This document shows positions 22,608 to 35,044 of a DNA stretch of 64,000 nucleotides, piece by piece. This DNA comes from Saccopteryx bilineata. Lineage: Eukaryota; Chordata; Mammalia; Chiroptera; Emballonuridae. Under the pieces are notes generated by a model. The model was not told the DNA's origin. It worked only from the letters and a program-made list of their open reading frames with translations, and did no database searches. The stretch covers positions 87,700,740-87,764,739 of the forward strand of contig NC_089491.1 in assembly GCF_036850765.1 (NCBI RefSeq), written 5' to 3'. How positions within the stretch are numbered: position 1 is the first letter of the stretch; the number at the start of each line of letters is the position of its first letter. The position numbers and the translations under genes are program-made.

Positions 22608-24717
22608 AAGGATCGATTGATTTTAAGTTGTGCCATTCCTGAGCGTGAAATACCATCACTGTGCTGTGCAAACACAGTACTATTTCATTGCGGAATATTC
22701 CATCTTCCAGGATGGAAACTCTGCACCAAAAGGACTCACTCCCCACTCTCCCTCCCCTGGCAACCTCTCATCTGCTTTCTATCTCTGCTCCTTTACCTAT
22801 TCTATCTGTTTCCTATCAATGAAGTATTATAATAGGTGCCATTTTTGGGTGCACTCTTATACCTTTTTCTCTCATTTTTATCTGAAATACGAATTTTGTC
22901 TTCTGAAAGGGAAATCACAAGTGGAATAGAGACCAGACATGAAAAGAAAATAATAATGCCCTTTTGCTGAGTGTGTGCATCATCTCAGAGTAGAGAACAG
23001 AGTGCTAATTGTGACCTCCAGGCCAGAAGCTAGTCAGGCAAAGGCTGGCTTCTCCTGGGCCTAAAAAACATGAGAATAATGCAGAAATCTGGAAAGACAA
23101 ACCACCAGCTGGAAAGCATTCCTCACAACCCAAGGCCAGAGAGAGGTTTCACCTCCCTGTGGTGCAGAAAGCTCCCAAGTGTCAGTGTTTTCTAAAGGGA
23201 CAGAGGGCAAATCCATGTGCTTCTAACAAGAGGCAGTGCACACGCCAGTGCAAGGCAGCTGATGGCCAACCTCTCCGATAGGGACACATGCTCTTTAAAG
23301 CCCTGTGAGAGAGCTCTGTCCCCATCAGACTGGAGGGCTTCTGGTCTGCTGGCAATGAGTCCTGGAGATAAAGTGAGGATGGAGAAGCCCCATCAACTCC
23401 CTAAAGGGAAGAAGGAAAGGCTCCTCCTTCTGGGAGGACAGTGTATAGGACCCATCCAATTCCACAGGTGCTTGCCTTCCCCTGCCATGCTCATCCTAGG
23501 GTGTGACGCGACAGGAATACTTGCGCAACTTTTCAAAGGTCTATTTTCGAGACTACCCATCAGAGCACTGATGAAAGAGCCAGAAATTGAGAAAAACAAT
23601 ACTGTCCATGGACAGGGATGGGATCCAGCAATCCTGGTTCACAGGGACGAGGGAACATGAGCAGCAGCTAAAGTGGGTGCAGAGGTCTCCACATGTCAAC
23701 AGATAAAGACCTCTGGGGTCCTCTCACGTGAGACACATGGTCTGATTCCTGAATCTAGGATTTCACCTGTTAGGCCACCCACATGTGATTTCAACTGGTG
23801 GACACGCACACATGAAAATAAGTCTGAGTTTAACAGGGACAGAACAAACTGTGAGAGAGGCGGACCCTGAGAGATACCCACCAAGCCACTCGTGATGTTC
23901 TCCTGTGGGGTGGAGACTTGTCAATCCTTGATCTTCTCCTTGATGTAATGTCTCATTTTTATAATGCATGCATGACTGTGATAGTTCTAAACATACTAAC
24001 GTGATACATTCAATGTTATCCATGTGTCACTCATATTATGTAGTACATTATTTAGCTTTTATTGTTAAAAGATTTATGAGAAGAAAATAAAGTTGTAGTA
24101 TCGTACAATACTGAATTCTAAAGGAATGCAGACACAAAGGACAAAGTCCTTACAGGAGAAGAGTACTGACACAGGGTCCTCACTGTGCCTGTCCTTTCCC
24201 TGTGTGTGCACGTGTGTCCACCTGTGTTCCCGCAGTCATGTGTGCATTTGTAGGTGGCTGTGCATGTTCACATGTGAGCATGTGTGCCTTTGGGTGTCGG
24301 GCAGGGAGGATTTCTGTGCATGCACTCTTCTAAGCCCTCATTTCTCTAGGGGTGGACAATGCCAGTCAGTGTCCTTGGCATTTTTGTGACCCCACATCAG
24401 AATTTCCAAAACTCCCTGCTGTGGAACTTGGACCATTTCCCAGATTTTACTCTTGGTCTCATGTATGTAGAACTTTAAGGTATTGGGTGCAGGTCCTACA
24501 TCCAGATCACCTTGCCCACTTTGAGCCTTGCTTGGAAAAGCAGGGGTCCTAAGTCCTGGGGTTCAGACTTCAGGGAGGGAGGGAAGAAGAGAGTCTGGGA
24601 GTCTTGGAGTTGAAGGTACCTAGACAGTCACATCCATCCTGCCTCTGCCCTGCCCCGTATCTTCCACCTCCCCTCCTTCCATACAGGAGGCTGTATGTGC
24701 TCCTTTTCTAGTGCATA
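22608..24717 (+). other. 3' flank of unit B, conserved among duplicate units
   Basis: No known repeat consensus or gene was recognised. The stretch 23000-23970 is present in B, C and E and, diverged, in A and D. It includes a 147-codon frame (23217-23660) that is identical in C (41767-42210). Fragment E (38358-38801) also has a 147-codon frame, but its middle third is in a shifted register. That pattern, and the lack of domain or splice support, argue for non-coding duplicated DNA. A (TG/CA)-rich patch is at about 24200-24300. Confidence 0.5.
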
Positions 24718-24780
24718 CGGGCCTCACAGGATCACCGGCTTGAGCCCAAGGTTGCTGGCTTGAGCAAGGGATCACTGGAA
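24718..24780 (+). mobile_element. VES-like SINE fragment
   Basis: 'ggcttgagcccaaggttgct' and 'gagcaagggatcactgg' match the middle of long VES-like copies such as 28949-29276. Mirrored at about 40650-40711. Confidence 0.6.
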
Positions 24781-24925
24781 AACAATATAATAATTATTAA
24801 ATAATAATACAAGGACTAACTCTGTGTTCCCTGTAATCATAACTATCAACCTACTTTAAAGTACTTTTTTCTAAATTTAGGTTTTAACTAACTGTGAAAT
24901 GATTATTGTATACAGTATAGAAGAG

Positions 24926-25385
24926 TGTTATGGGTTGATAAATGTCCTTCCAAATTTGTGTGTTGAAATCCTAACCGCCCATACTTCAAAATGTAACCAT
25001 ACTTAGATATAGGGTTTTATAAGGCCTTCAGCATGATATATTAAAATAAAGTCATTAAGGTTAGCCTAATATGTCCAAAGTTCTTATAAAAGGGGATATT
25101 TGAACGCAGACAGAGCACATGGGGAGACTGCTATGTGATGACAAAAGCAGAGATTCAGGGCGATGCTTTCATGAGTTAAAGGAGGATAGAGATTGACAGC
25201 AAAGCATCAGAAGCTGGGCAAGAGGCATGGAACAGATTCTCCTTCATACTCTTCAGAAGGAACCGGCTCAGCTATCCCCTTGAACTTGGATTTCTATTCT
25301 CCAGACTGAGGCAAAAACATTTCCTGTTGGTTAAGCCACTCAACTTGTGTTACTTAGTCATGGCAGTCCTAGCAAGCTAATGTAG
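24926..25385 (+). mobile_element. MLT1/MaLR-type LTR in the left arm
   Basis: Starts 'tgttatgggttgataaatgt', then 'gtgttgaaatcctaac', and ends with 'ggttaagccactcaacttgt' and 'catggcagtcctagcaagct'; these are the ordered signature blocks of MaLR LTRs. The mirror copy is at 40044-40502, so the LTR predates the inverted duplication. Confidence 0.85.
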
Positions 25386-26307
25386 GGGAACTGTTTTTCC
25401 CCAAAATTATGTATCAGTTGCCTCAGAACCAACTTCCCAAAATTGAATAGTTTATCTTTTTTTCAGTTAATTGACTATCTCATTTTTTGTGAAATAAAAT
25501 AATTGGTATTTGTACATTTGCATATCTTTCCGCTGTCTCTGACTTAATGATATATTTTGAAAATATGTATGTGTATCCTTAAATTAATAATAAAATGTCT
25601 TATTTACTGTTTTATAACTGTAGTTTTATGTTTTATTACTGTAGTTTTATAACATCAACTATTCTCTTTCAGGAATATTTCAGTTACCTTTCCCCCATTG
25701 TTTATCCACCTAAACTTGAGAATCAGATTGCTAATTGACTTATAATACAATTTTAAATTTTAAAATTTCATTTTAATTTGAGGAAAACTGAAATCTTTAC
25801 AATATTGTTTTTTATTTATGATATTGTATATATACCTTTCAGTTTATTTGGGTATATAATATTAGTAATAAAGCTCTCTAGTGTCCCTCAAAGAAATCTA
25901 GACTATTTTGTATTGGTTCGTTCAGCGGTATGATACCATTTTCTTAAATAACTGTAAGGCTTTTCTTTAAAAATAAATTTTATAACTGATATAGGAATGC
26001 AATTTGTTACTAAACATCAAATTTAAATATACTGGTCTTATTGAATTATTATATTAAGACCAAAAGTTTTCTTCTAAGTTCTCTTGGCTTCAAGGGAGAA
26101 TGTCCAATAATAAATAATTTAATTTCTGTACCTTACAGACTTAATATCTTTTTTTCTTATTATACTGTCTAAGACCTCTGGTACAATATATAATAGTGCA
26201 TGTTCTTGTCTTCTCTCCAACTTTAAAAGGAATGTTTCTATGATTTCTTTGTAAGTGTGCTATTTGCTATAGGTGGTTTTATGTACTTTATTCAAGTGTT
26301 GAAGTAA
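25386..26307. other. AT-rich inner end of the left arm
   Basis: No gene or repeat consensus recognised. Mirrored at 39086-40043 with scattered substitutions. Confidence 0.6.
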
Positions 26308-28327
26308 TGTCAAGAATCAATTTTTCCATAGTGAGAAATTCAGGGAATATTCAAAAGTAGTATGATAAATATATATATTTGAAATTGTATTTATACTTTT
26401 CACGTAAAATATTTAAGTATTTATTTACTGACAGAAGTACATGCATGTTATTTTTAAAACCATACTTATTGTGAGATGGATGTACATATTTTTCAACTAT
26501 TAAGAGTCTATAATAAGAAATACTCTGAGATTCGGTCCCAGACTAGTATTTTTCAAATGAAAACCCAAAGTCAACTTCATCAGTGTCAGTAAAACCAAGA
26601 GTCTTAACGATTTTCATTTGATTTGTGACGATAACTTTAGAAGTCATTGTTTCCCTCCATCTACATCCTTCATAGACTAAGCCTCTCTCCTGAACTATCA
26701 ATAACCCTGCAGTCATCAGAGAACAGTAGCTTAGACCTGAGTAATGATCATAACGTCTGGACTTCTTTCAAAGCTCACTTCTTCTACTTCTTTGATTTTC
26801 AAGATAAGCTTTCCCTGATAGTTTGAGTCTTGGCTCTGAATTCTTTCTTAGCCAGAACTCAAGTACCAAGATGGCTAAACCAAGGTCCAATAAATAGCTT
26901 TAACTTTTTACTGGCATATTCATCACTTCCAACAGAAAATTATGCTATATAGAAAGCAAAAGATAAGAATAACAACTTGACCTAAGTTATATTTCAGCTC
27001 CTGATCCCTAAGAGAAAATGACCCCCAGCTACTTTTCCATGAAACCCAACAGAAGCATGTCAGAGCAGAGCACAGAGCTGTTCTCAAAAACTGAAGAAAT
27101 GTTTTATCACCCTAACCTCACTACTAACTAATCAGTTCCCAGTATCACCCTAACCTTTAACACATTATGTCTTGTGATTTTTTTCCAGATATAATCTATA
27201 ACTTACATGACATCAGGAGTCAACTTTTAAAGCATTAGCTCCCCAATGGCCAGTTCTGCACTGCCAAGTACTGCTCACGCTCTTCTTTCAGCTGCTGTGT
27301 ATAGGTGGACAGACTCAAATACTGAGGTTTGATAACATCACTAAGTGCTCTTGTTAACAATACAGATTTCTAGATAATAAACTTAAACTCTGGAAACATG
27401 GACTATAAAACTGCATTTTATTAAGTTTCTAAATCATTATCCTGTGGCATAAAATTTTAGAATTATTGTCCTAAATAATGATGACCAACAAGAGTCTAAA
27501 GATTTATATTCCTTTTCTTAAGTTAAAAAACTTTGATTCCTAAAAACATGTTAATTGCTAGGTATAAATGAGATATATACATTGAAAATCCCAAGAAAAA
27601 ATAACACATAAAAGTTATATTCATATGAACTCAATTTATGCTTTTAGTTTTATTGATTTTATTGGTCTTTCTGATGACAGGAATAATCTCTATCTAAGCA
27701 CTTTAGAGAGAAGGCTTTTATGTTAAATATTATTTACTATATTTTTGCATTTTATTGTGGTTCAACTCCTGCTCAAATGCCCTCAGTGCATCTTGTCTAG
27801 TTACAACAACACTCTTCCCAACATACTATTAAGAACATTTATAGTAAAATAGAAATACCCTACACTCTGAACACTTAGATCAGTCTGACAATATTTGGCT
27901 TTAAATTTTAATTAATTATATGTCTATATTTTTTACCAATCCACATTTTCCCCAGGTGATTCACAAGGTGTTCAGTAAGTAAAAGCTTCAGTTTCTACTC
28001 TCCATTCAAAAGGACTTTCAATTTTTTATTGGGATCTATGACTAAGTGAAAGAGAAACCTGCCATCAGTTTCTCTCTTTCAGTGCTCCCTGTTGATTTCT
28101 CACTTAGGCTTTCCTCTCTTCTGTCTGTCTTTTTTTTTTTCAAGGTCCTCACTGCAATAAGGTATGTAGGAGTAGGAAGTTAATTATCTTCTCCCCATGC
28201 ATATGAGGACAGACATTTGCTCAGCTGAAAATGAAGAAACTGATAAAATCATTATATTGTTCTTTATAGTATATTCGTAATGCATTACAATCTTAATATA
28301 TTATAACTAGTCCCTCTGTTGTGTGGT
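26308..28327. other. Spacer, AT-rich, mostly unique
   Basis: Apart from the block 26763-26940 (listed separately) nothing was recognised. No exon-like open frame. Confidence 0.45.
26763..26940 (-). repeat. Dispersed repeat block, inverted partner of 28768-28936
   Basis: Its reverse complement matches 28768-28936 over about 170 bases, with shared strings such as 'gagttctggctaagaaagaa' and 'gtgatgaatatgccag'. It may be part of an uncharacterised LTR or other interspersed element. Confidence 0.75.
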
Positions 28328-28700
28328 CATTTCTTTTTTTTTTCTTCCTTTCCAAATGAGAGGAGGAGATATAGAGAGACAAACTCCTGCATGCACCTTG
28401 ACTTGGAATCACCCGGCATCATCAATCTGGGGCCCTGCTAGAAACTGAGCTATTTTTAGCACCTGAGGTGAGGCTCCGCTGAGCCATCCTCAACACCTGA
28501 AACAATAAATTCAAATCAATTGAGCTATGGCTGCGAGAGAGGAAGAGAGAGAGAGAGAGAGAGAGACACACACACAAAAAGTGGAAAGAGAGGAGTGGAG
28601 AAGCTGATGGTCCCTTCTCCTGTGTGCCCTGACTGTGAATTGAACCAAGTATATCCATATGCTGGGCCGACGCTCTACAACTGAGCCAACCGGCTATGGC
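28328..28700 (-). mobile_element. Rhin-type long tRNA-derived SINE, diverged
   Basis: From 28700 on the - strand: 'gccatagccggttggctcag', a degraded B box, a (TC)n stretch at about 28545-28565 as GA on the + strand, and a poly(T) end on the + strand at about 28334-28343. Flanks GGTCATTTCTT and GATCATTTTCTT form an imperfect target duplication. Confidence 0.85.
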
Positions 28701-28734
28701 CATGATCATTTTCTTCATATGAATTTATAGCAAT

Positions 28735-30000
28735 CAGGCATGGCTTGCTTCCTATTTGGCATATTTTCCTATTGGCAGTGATGAATATGCCAGCAGAGTG
28801 TTATGAGTTATTGGATCTTGGTTTAGAAACCTTGATATTTGAGTTCTGGCTAAGAAAGAATTCAAATCTAAGACTCAAACTATCAGTGGAAGCTTATTTA
28901 GAAAGTCAAAGAGGTAGAAGAAATGAGCTTTAAAAGAAATGGATTTAGCCTGACCAGGTGGTGGTGCAGTGGATAGTGCATCGGACTAGGATGCCAAGGA
29001 CCCAGGTTCAAGACACTGAGGTTGCCAGCATGAGCACGAGCTCGTCTGGTTTGAGCAAGGCTCACCAGCTTGAGCCCAAGGACGCTGGCTCGAGCGAGGG
29101 GTCATTCACTCTGCTGTAGCCCCATGGTCAAGGCACGTATGAGAAATCAATCAATGAACAACTAAGGAACCGCAACGAAAAATTGATGTTTCTCATCTCT
29201 CTCCCTTCCTGTCTGTCTATCCCTATCTGTCCCTCTCTCTGACTCTCTCTGTCTCTGCCACACACACACACACAAAAAGAAAGAAATGGATTTAGGAAAC
29301 AAATTTCCACAACAAAAGAAGAGATCTTGGACCTTAGAAGAGAGAGGCAAGGAAAATGCACCTAGAAATGTGTGAGGGGCTCCATAGAGAGAGCTAAACT
29401 GGGTCCTCAGTCCTAAGGGTACTTATCAGGATGTCTCAGGGTAGGGTCCCAATAGAATATTCATCAGCTTTTTAGGTACATCCTTTCAGGGTCTGGTCCT
29501 GACTGCTTGGGACCAGGGCAGGGAGTCATTAGTCCTGATGTCTACCATGGCATTGCTTGTCTGTTTTTGCTGCTTTTCTGGCCCTGGACTGGAAACACAA
29601 CTGAGGCCTAAATGTATTTGATGTGGGTCAGAACCTCACTGTACAGGGGGCTTAATGCTTATGTACTGTTCTCCAGCCTCCTCATTTGTGTCCCCCCTAA
29701 GGGGATCTAATCCGTATGACTAGTGATAGGCCAGAGCAGGAAAGTCAGGGGAAGGTCTGAACCAGCATGACCAGCAATATGAAAGGTCATGATGTTCACA
29801 CCCAATGACCAGTGATATGCTAGGAGAGAAAAGATTGCCCTGGGGGCGAGGTTCTCATTTTCCCAGTTTTGCCCCCTGCTAGGCACCGAGGGCTTTCCAC
29901 CTGGTGCCCATCTTTCTGTACCTGGCCCATGATGCTTGCTCTGCTTATGTCTGTCTACCTGACTACCACATTTCTAGCCAATTATAATAGTAAAATGTGG
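28735..30000. mobile_element. Unclassified LTR-like or other interspersed sequence (interrupted by a SINE)
   Basis: 28768-28936 recurs at 26763-26940. The GC-richer stretch 29290-29960 ('ctgatgtctaccatggcatt', 'tgaccagtgatatgctagg') has short internal repeats of 'gaccagtgatat' type, as in decayed LTRs. Boundaries and family are not established. Confidence 0.35.
28949..29276 (+). mobile_element. VES-like SINE, long form
   Basis: Head 'cctgaccaggtggtggtgca', then 'ggttcaagacactgaggttg', repeated 'ggcttgagc'-type blocks and a pyrimidine-rich tail with (CA)n. Target duplication AAGAAATGGATTTAG on both sides (about 28934-28948 and 29282-29296). Confidence 0.92.
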
Positions 30001-31010
30001 CCCAAATACATCATTTTAAATCACATTAATATCAGTTTATTCTATAGGTTATTCCTTGTCAAACATAAGTTTGGGTAAATTATTTTTCTGTTGTAAGTTC
30101 TCAGCTGGACCTCAACTATTTTTTTCTATCTATTTCTATAAGAATTTGTATGGAAAAATTTCTCTATTTGTATTTATTTTTAAATTTTTTCTCTCTGGAT
30201 CTAAATGAGGGAAAGAATAGATTATATTGAATTTTGTGCTGTGTTTATAATTTTTACTAAATTATAAATACTAATTATTATTTTAAAATACAATAAGTTG
30301 TCTCTTAGTTCCTATTGTACACAGCAATCTACTGAGTTAATACAAATATAATTTGTAATAATTATCTCTGTAATACATAAATTATATGGTACAGTATAAT
30401 AAGTGAAAACAGTACACATTACAAAATGGGCTGATATCTTAACAAAAAAATATTCTAATACATGGCTAGTAAACTGGAGGAAAACAGTATTGTGAAGTAA
30501 CAACACTTGCAATTTGCTTAGAAAATAAATCACATTGCATTAATGCCTCTAATTTGCCAGCAAATGAACACACACACACACACACACAAACCTAACATAA
30601 ATGACCAACAATAGGTATTTATGTTTTTGGGGTGGGAGAGGTGATAGTAAAAGAAAAAGGAATGAGAAAAAAAGCCTTGTGTTACTAAGTATTTCCATGA
30701 ATGCTAAAACATCTTATAACATTTAATCAGCAGAGGTATAAAATGCAATTACTTTGTATTTATGATTTGGGTGATTTGTTTGCTAATAAAATGTTATTGC
30801 CCAATGACGTTGTTGAATTACTTACATAATCACGCTCTTGAAAATTTGCTAGATTAAATGATAGACTCCAGTGGCTGAAGAATTACTTCAGAGTTTACCT
30901 ATTCACTCCTAGGTCTCCCAGTAGGAAAATCCCTTTAAAACCATTACATAGAGATACCTGTTCATTCTGTGGAAAACTCTATTCAAGATTCAAATCCCTT
31001 CTTCCTCACT
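30001..31010. other. AT-rich intergenic sequence
   Basis: (CA)n microsatellite at about 30569-30588. No gene recognised. Confidence 0.5.
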
Positions 31011-31026
31011 AACAGAATCTTAAAAT

Positions 31027-31234
31027 TTTTTTTTAATTTTTTTTATTTATTCATTTTTTTAGAGAGGACAGGGAGAGACAGAGAGAGAGAGGAGAGAGAC
31101 AGAGAGAGAAGGGGGGTTGGAGCAGGAAGCATCAACTCCCATATGTGCCTTGACCAGACAAGCCCAGGGATCGAACCGGCGACCTCAGCATTTCCAGGTC
31201 GACGCTTTATCCACTGCACCACCACAGGTCAGGC
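31027..31234 (-). mobile_element. VES-like SINE, short form
   Basis: On the - strand from 31234 it starts 'gcctgacctgtggtggtgca', followed by 'tggataaagcgtcgacctgg' and a B-box-like motif. GA-rich tail on the + strand. Target duplication AACAGAATCTTAAA at 31011 and 31235. Confidence 0.93.
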
Positions 31235-31659
31235 AACAGAATCTTAAATTTTATCAGGCTGGAAAGATGCCTAATTAAATCTTCACCATCTCAGCCATCC
31301 TTGCAGTTAACATTGGCCATCTGACTACAGCACTAAGAAAAAATAAGAAGTCTCCAAGAAGATTCAGTAAAAGAATTCTATTTTCCAAAAGAGAGAAAAA
31401 GTCTCTTTTTTTTCTTTTCTATCTTGAATACTGATGTAATGGAAGAAACCACAGCAGCCATCTTGTCCTGAAGGAAAGGTAAAAAGAATTGCAGAGAGAT
31501 TGACCTTCTAAAGAAAACTGTCATCCACTGCATCAGTGAAATCTGGAAACTGGGAGCCATTACTGCAATGACTTCCTCACAGAGCTTATTGATTTGCAAA
31601 CTCACAGTGTGCTAAACTCACATGTTCAGTAGATTTTTCACATTAGCTCATTTAATTTT

Positions 31660-31827
31660 TTTAAGATTTCATTTATTTATTATAGGGAGGGAAGAGAGAG
31701 AGAAGGGGAGAGGAGCAGGAAGCATCAACTCCCAAATGTGCCTTGACCAGGCAAGCCCAGGTTTTGAACCGGTGACCTCAGCGTTTCCAGGTTGATGCTT
31801 TATCCACTGCGCCACCACAGGTCAGGC
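31660..31827 (-). mobile_element. VES-like SINE, short form
   Basis: Head 'cctgacctgtggtggcgcag' on the - strand from 31827 and a GA-rich tail. Target duplication AGCTCATTTAATTTTT at about 31644 and 31829. The neighbouring copy at 31027-31234 is in the same orientation. Confidence 0.92.
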
Positions 31828-31845
31828 CAGCTCATTTAATTTTTA

Positions 31846-32315
31846 ACAACCTTTATGAGAAAGCATGCAGGAGTTAAATATCTCTCTATGTTTATAAAGC
31901 TTTTAAGTACCAGAGCTGGGAATTGAACACACATAATCTGCTAACAGAATTTATACTTACTGAATGTCAATTCTTTCTTTCTCCCCACATCCAGTAGCTT
32001 ACCAAATCCTGACTGCACTGTCTCGATACCTGTTAGGTCAGCCTGCTCCGCATCCTTCCCATTGATGCTGGTCTGTCTTTTCCAACCACGACTGAATGGA
32101 AACCTAACCGACCACACCTCCCATACTACCTTCATGCCTTAAAGATTATTTTCCTAAAATGCAAATCAACTCCTATATCTGCCCTTACTGAAGCCTTCAA
32201 TGATTACGTTATAATTAACCAGCCATTTCTACTTTGTAAATAAAACAAATCCTATATTAGACCAGCCTGCCTGCCAAATACTAGGCTGTAGCTCTAACGA
32301 CTGACTGCTTTTGTT
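31846..32315. other. Intergenic with L2-like fragment
   Basis: 32140-32300 ('ctaaaatgcaaatcaactcc', 'gaagccttcaatgatta') resembles an antisense L2 fragment. The rest is not recognised. Confidence 0.4.
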
Positions 32316-33055
32316 AATCCAAATTTGGAGGGACCCGAAATATGGAAGACAGGAACAAGGTCCATCCTTTACACATCAAAGCTTTATTGTCTAGCTTGGC
32401 CAAGCGGCAGCATCTCCGACAGAAATCTGAGGGATAGTGTGCCGGCCCTTTGTTTTACTTAGTTTTTATAGTTTTGTAAGTGGGAAGTACAGAAGCAAAA
32501 ATTGCAATTAGGAGCCCCTTACCACTATTGGTTATAGTCATATGTCCTTTAACATGATAGGACCACGTTCAATTTAAAAATCACACATCATTTTGGAGAA
32601 AACAAAATTTACAAGTCAACACAATGGTAGAAAGATGTCTCTTTGCATATTAAAAGACATTCCTATATTTCCTAGTGTTTATCCGCCATCTCTCTGTCCA
32701 GAGTCACAGGTATTAACCACACGCATTTACATAAGAGAGGTTGTTTCCGTGGGGACAAATGCCTGCAAATGGCTCATTGCTATAAGAAAAGGTTTATTTT
32801 GGCTTTTCTCTTCCTGCACCTGGCTTGCCACTCACCCCTTTCCTTACAGGTGTGGTGGAATGTCTGGGAATCCATGTTTTCCTTCCCTTGCATTTACAAT
32901 ACAATGCCAAGGGCCATCCTGGTTATGCCAATCACACAGTATAGAGACTATTTCTTACAATTTCTCTGCACACCTTAACCCAAATTAATAAAACGTTCTC
33001 CAAGCCTCCTAAAATATTAATATTAATTCTGTAGCCTTTGGTACTTTACAACACC
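32316..33055 (-). mobile_element. Probable endogenous retrovirus LTR
   Basis: Read on the - strand, 'gacaataaagctttgatgtg' gives an AATAAA signal followed by a short R/U5-like stretch ending 'tttcgggtccctcc', the usual arrangement of an LTR 3' half. The upstream part is about 600 bases with no coding. Ends TGTTGTAAAG... and ...TTAACA are plausible, but no matching target duplication was seen, so limits are approximate. No gag, pol or env follows. Confidence 0.55.
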
Positions 33056-33319
33056 TTCAGGTGAAATGGCTCAGTGGCTCCTCACTTTAATAATTAACTA
33101 AGCCTTTAATTATATGTTTTAAAAGATAGGATGACTTAACTATTGTCACCCTATTCAATTTAATCTAAAAAACAATAAAACCTAGGATGACAGTCATTCC
33201 TCTCTATAGAACACAACTTATATAAAATGGAATCATCTTGCATAGAACCAAGATAGAGAAGAACAAGAGCAAGATCCTGTGCACAGGGTTTTATATGACC
33301 TATACAGTGTTGAAAAGAT
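33056..33319. other. Intergenic, nothing recognised
   Basis: Short AT-rich stretch between the LTR and the SINE pair. No feature identified. Confidence 0.4.
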
Positions 33320-33328
33320 TTTGAGGTC

Positions 33329-33669
33329 CTGACCAGTTAGCTCCGTTGGTTAAGATCATTTTCTGGAAATGACAAGTTTGGATCCCCAGTCAGAGCACAC
33401 ACACAGGAAGCAACCAATGAATGCATGACTGAGTGGAACAACAAATGAATGCTTCACTTCTCCTGCCCTTATCTCACTTCCTCTCTCTGTCTCTAAACGG
33501 AAAAAAAAAAAAAAAAGATAAAGACCTAATTGGATAGCTCTGTTGGTTGAAGCGCAGAACAGGAGCACCAAACTTGCTGGTTCGATTCCCCAGTCAGGTC
33601 ACATACAGGAGCAGCTCAATGTTCCTGTCTCTCTCTCCCTGCCGGCCCTCCACCACCAAAGAAAATAAA
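33329..33669 (+). mobile_element. Tandem pair of SINE heads (dimeric insertion)
   Basis: Two tRNA-derived heads follow each other. The first, 'ctgaccagttagctccgttg' at 33329, ends in an A-tract near 33501-33516. The second, 'ctaattggatagctctgttg' at about 33526, has a B-box-like 'ggttcgattcc'. TTGAGGTC flanks the pair as a whole at 33321-33328 and 33670-33677, so they may have inserted as one composite unit. Confidence 0.75.
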
Positions 33670-33678
33670 TTGAGGTCT

Positions 33679-34241
33679 GAGGGTCTATATTGTTTCATGG
33701 TAACAGTTGGCTAAAACTGAATGGCAGCTTCCCACTCAGCAATTTACTTAGGCTTGTACTGTTCTTCTGCTTGTATATGTGACCTATTCTACTCACTTAT
33801 ACTATTGGCTGGAATCACGGAGATTTGAGTTTGAGACCCTGGATTATAGACTCATATTCCAATGTTGTCATTATTGTAGTTGCAATCTTAGCAGTAGCAG
33901 CAGAAGGAGCAGCGCTGTCATTTTCAATTAGTGGCCAATATTCCTCATTGTGGGGGGGGGGAGATGTTCTACATGAGTATAATTAACAATCTGGATAAGG
34001 AGACCTGATGTATCCAATGTGGAGATAAGAAATTTTGAGTACAGAGAGACCATTCACAAACTATAAAATTATAATATTGATAATACCCATGTCACACGAC
34101 TATCATAAGGATGAAACAATAAAGTAACGTAAAAGCTTCTGGCAGTGTGCCTAGAATCTATTAGGAACTTAATTAGACTGAGGTTTCTTACTATGTGATA
34201 GATATAGAAAAACATGATTAGAACCCCTTTGATAGTCTATT
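33679..34241. other. Intergenic, nothing recognised
   Basis: A short G run lies at 33952-33961. No gene is supported. Confidence 0.45.
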
Positions 34242-34250
34242 GAAAGTATA

Positions 34251-35044
34251 TATATTTTTTTGAGTTTGTTCTCAAATGTTTCATTGTTGGCATATAGAAA
34301 GGCTATTGACTTCTGTATGTTAATTTTGTATCCTGCTACCTTACTGTATTGGCTTATTGTTTCTAGTAGTCTTTTTGTAGATTCTTTGGGGTTTTCGGTG
34401 TATAAGATCATATCATCTGCAAAAAGTGATACCTTTACTTCTTCTTTTCCAATATGGATGCCTTTTATTTCTTTATCTTGTCTGATTGCTCTGGCTAGAA
34501 CCTCTAGCACCACATTAAATAAGAGTGGAGAGAGTGGACAACCCTGTCTTGTTCCTGATTTAAGGGGGAAAATCTTCAGTTTTGTGCCATTTAATATGAT
34601 GTTAGCTGATGGTTTATCATATATGGCCTTTATCATGTTGAGATATACCCATTTTGTTGAGAGTCTTAAACATAAAATTGTATTGTATTTTATCGAATGC
34701 CTTTTCTGCATCTATTGATAAGATCATGTGGTTTTTGTTTTTTTGTTCTTTGTTTTGTTGATATGGTGTATTACATTAACCGTTTTATGTATGTTGAACT
34801 ATCCTTGAGATTCTGGGATGAATCTTAATTGATCATGATGTATTATTTTTTTAATATGTTGTTGTATTCAATTTGCTAGTATTTTGTTTAGTATTTTAGC
34901 ATCTGTATTCATTAGAGATATTGGTCTGTAGTTTTCTTTTTTTGTGCTGTCCTTGCCTGGTTTTGGTATGAGGGTTATGTTGGCCTCATAAAATACCCTG
35001 AATTATTGATGTCACCCCAGTAAAATTAATAATAATTAAAAAAA
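34251..35044. mobile_element. 5'-inverted L1 insertion (ORF2 reverse transcriptase fragment)
   Basis: The - strand 34711-34169 reads as L1 ORF2 reverse transcriptase: motifs [16 protein letters not shown] and FADDMILY are visible, with the second in the catalytic Asp-Asp position. From about 34998 the strand switches: 'attgatgtcaccccag' and an A-rich tail look like an L1 3' end on the + strand. The whole is flanked by GAAAGTATA at 34242-34250 and 35045-35053. An inverted 5' part within one target duplication is the signature of twin priming. Truncated at the 5' end and dead. Confidence 0.85.

Larger units (their letters stand above)
18650..26307. repeat. Left arm of a large inverted duplication
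   Basis: This segment (units A and B plus 3' flank and an MLT1 LTR) recurs in reverse-complement order at about 39086-46600. By eye the matching is very high over 22.6-25 kb (long identical stretches, including an identical 147-codon frame). It is lower near the inner end (about 95 percent in the sampled stretch) and clearly lower in the outer part (unit A against unit D, roughly 85 percent in places). The inner end is sharp: homology ends after 'caagtgttgaagtaat' at 26307. Identities are visual estimates. Confidence 0.9.

Noticed and set aside
34260..34718. 152-codon + strand frame
   Set aside because: Opposite strand of L1 reverse-transcriptase sequence, whose motifs are on the - strand.
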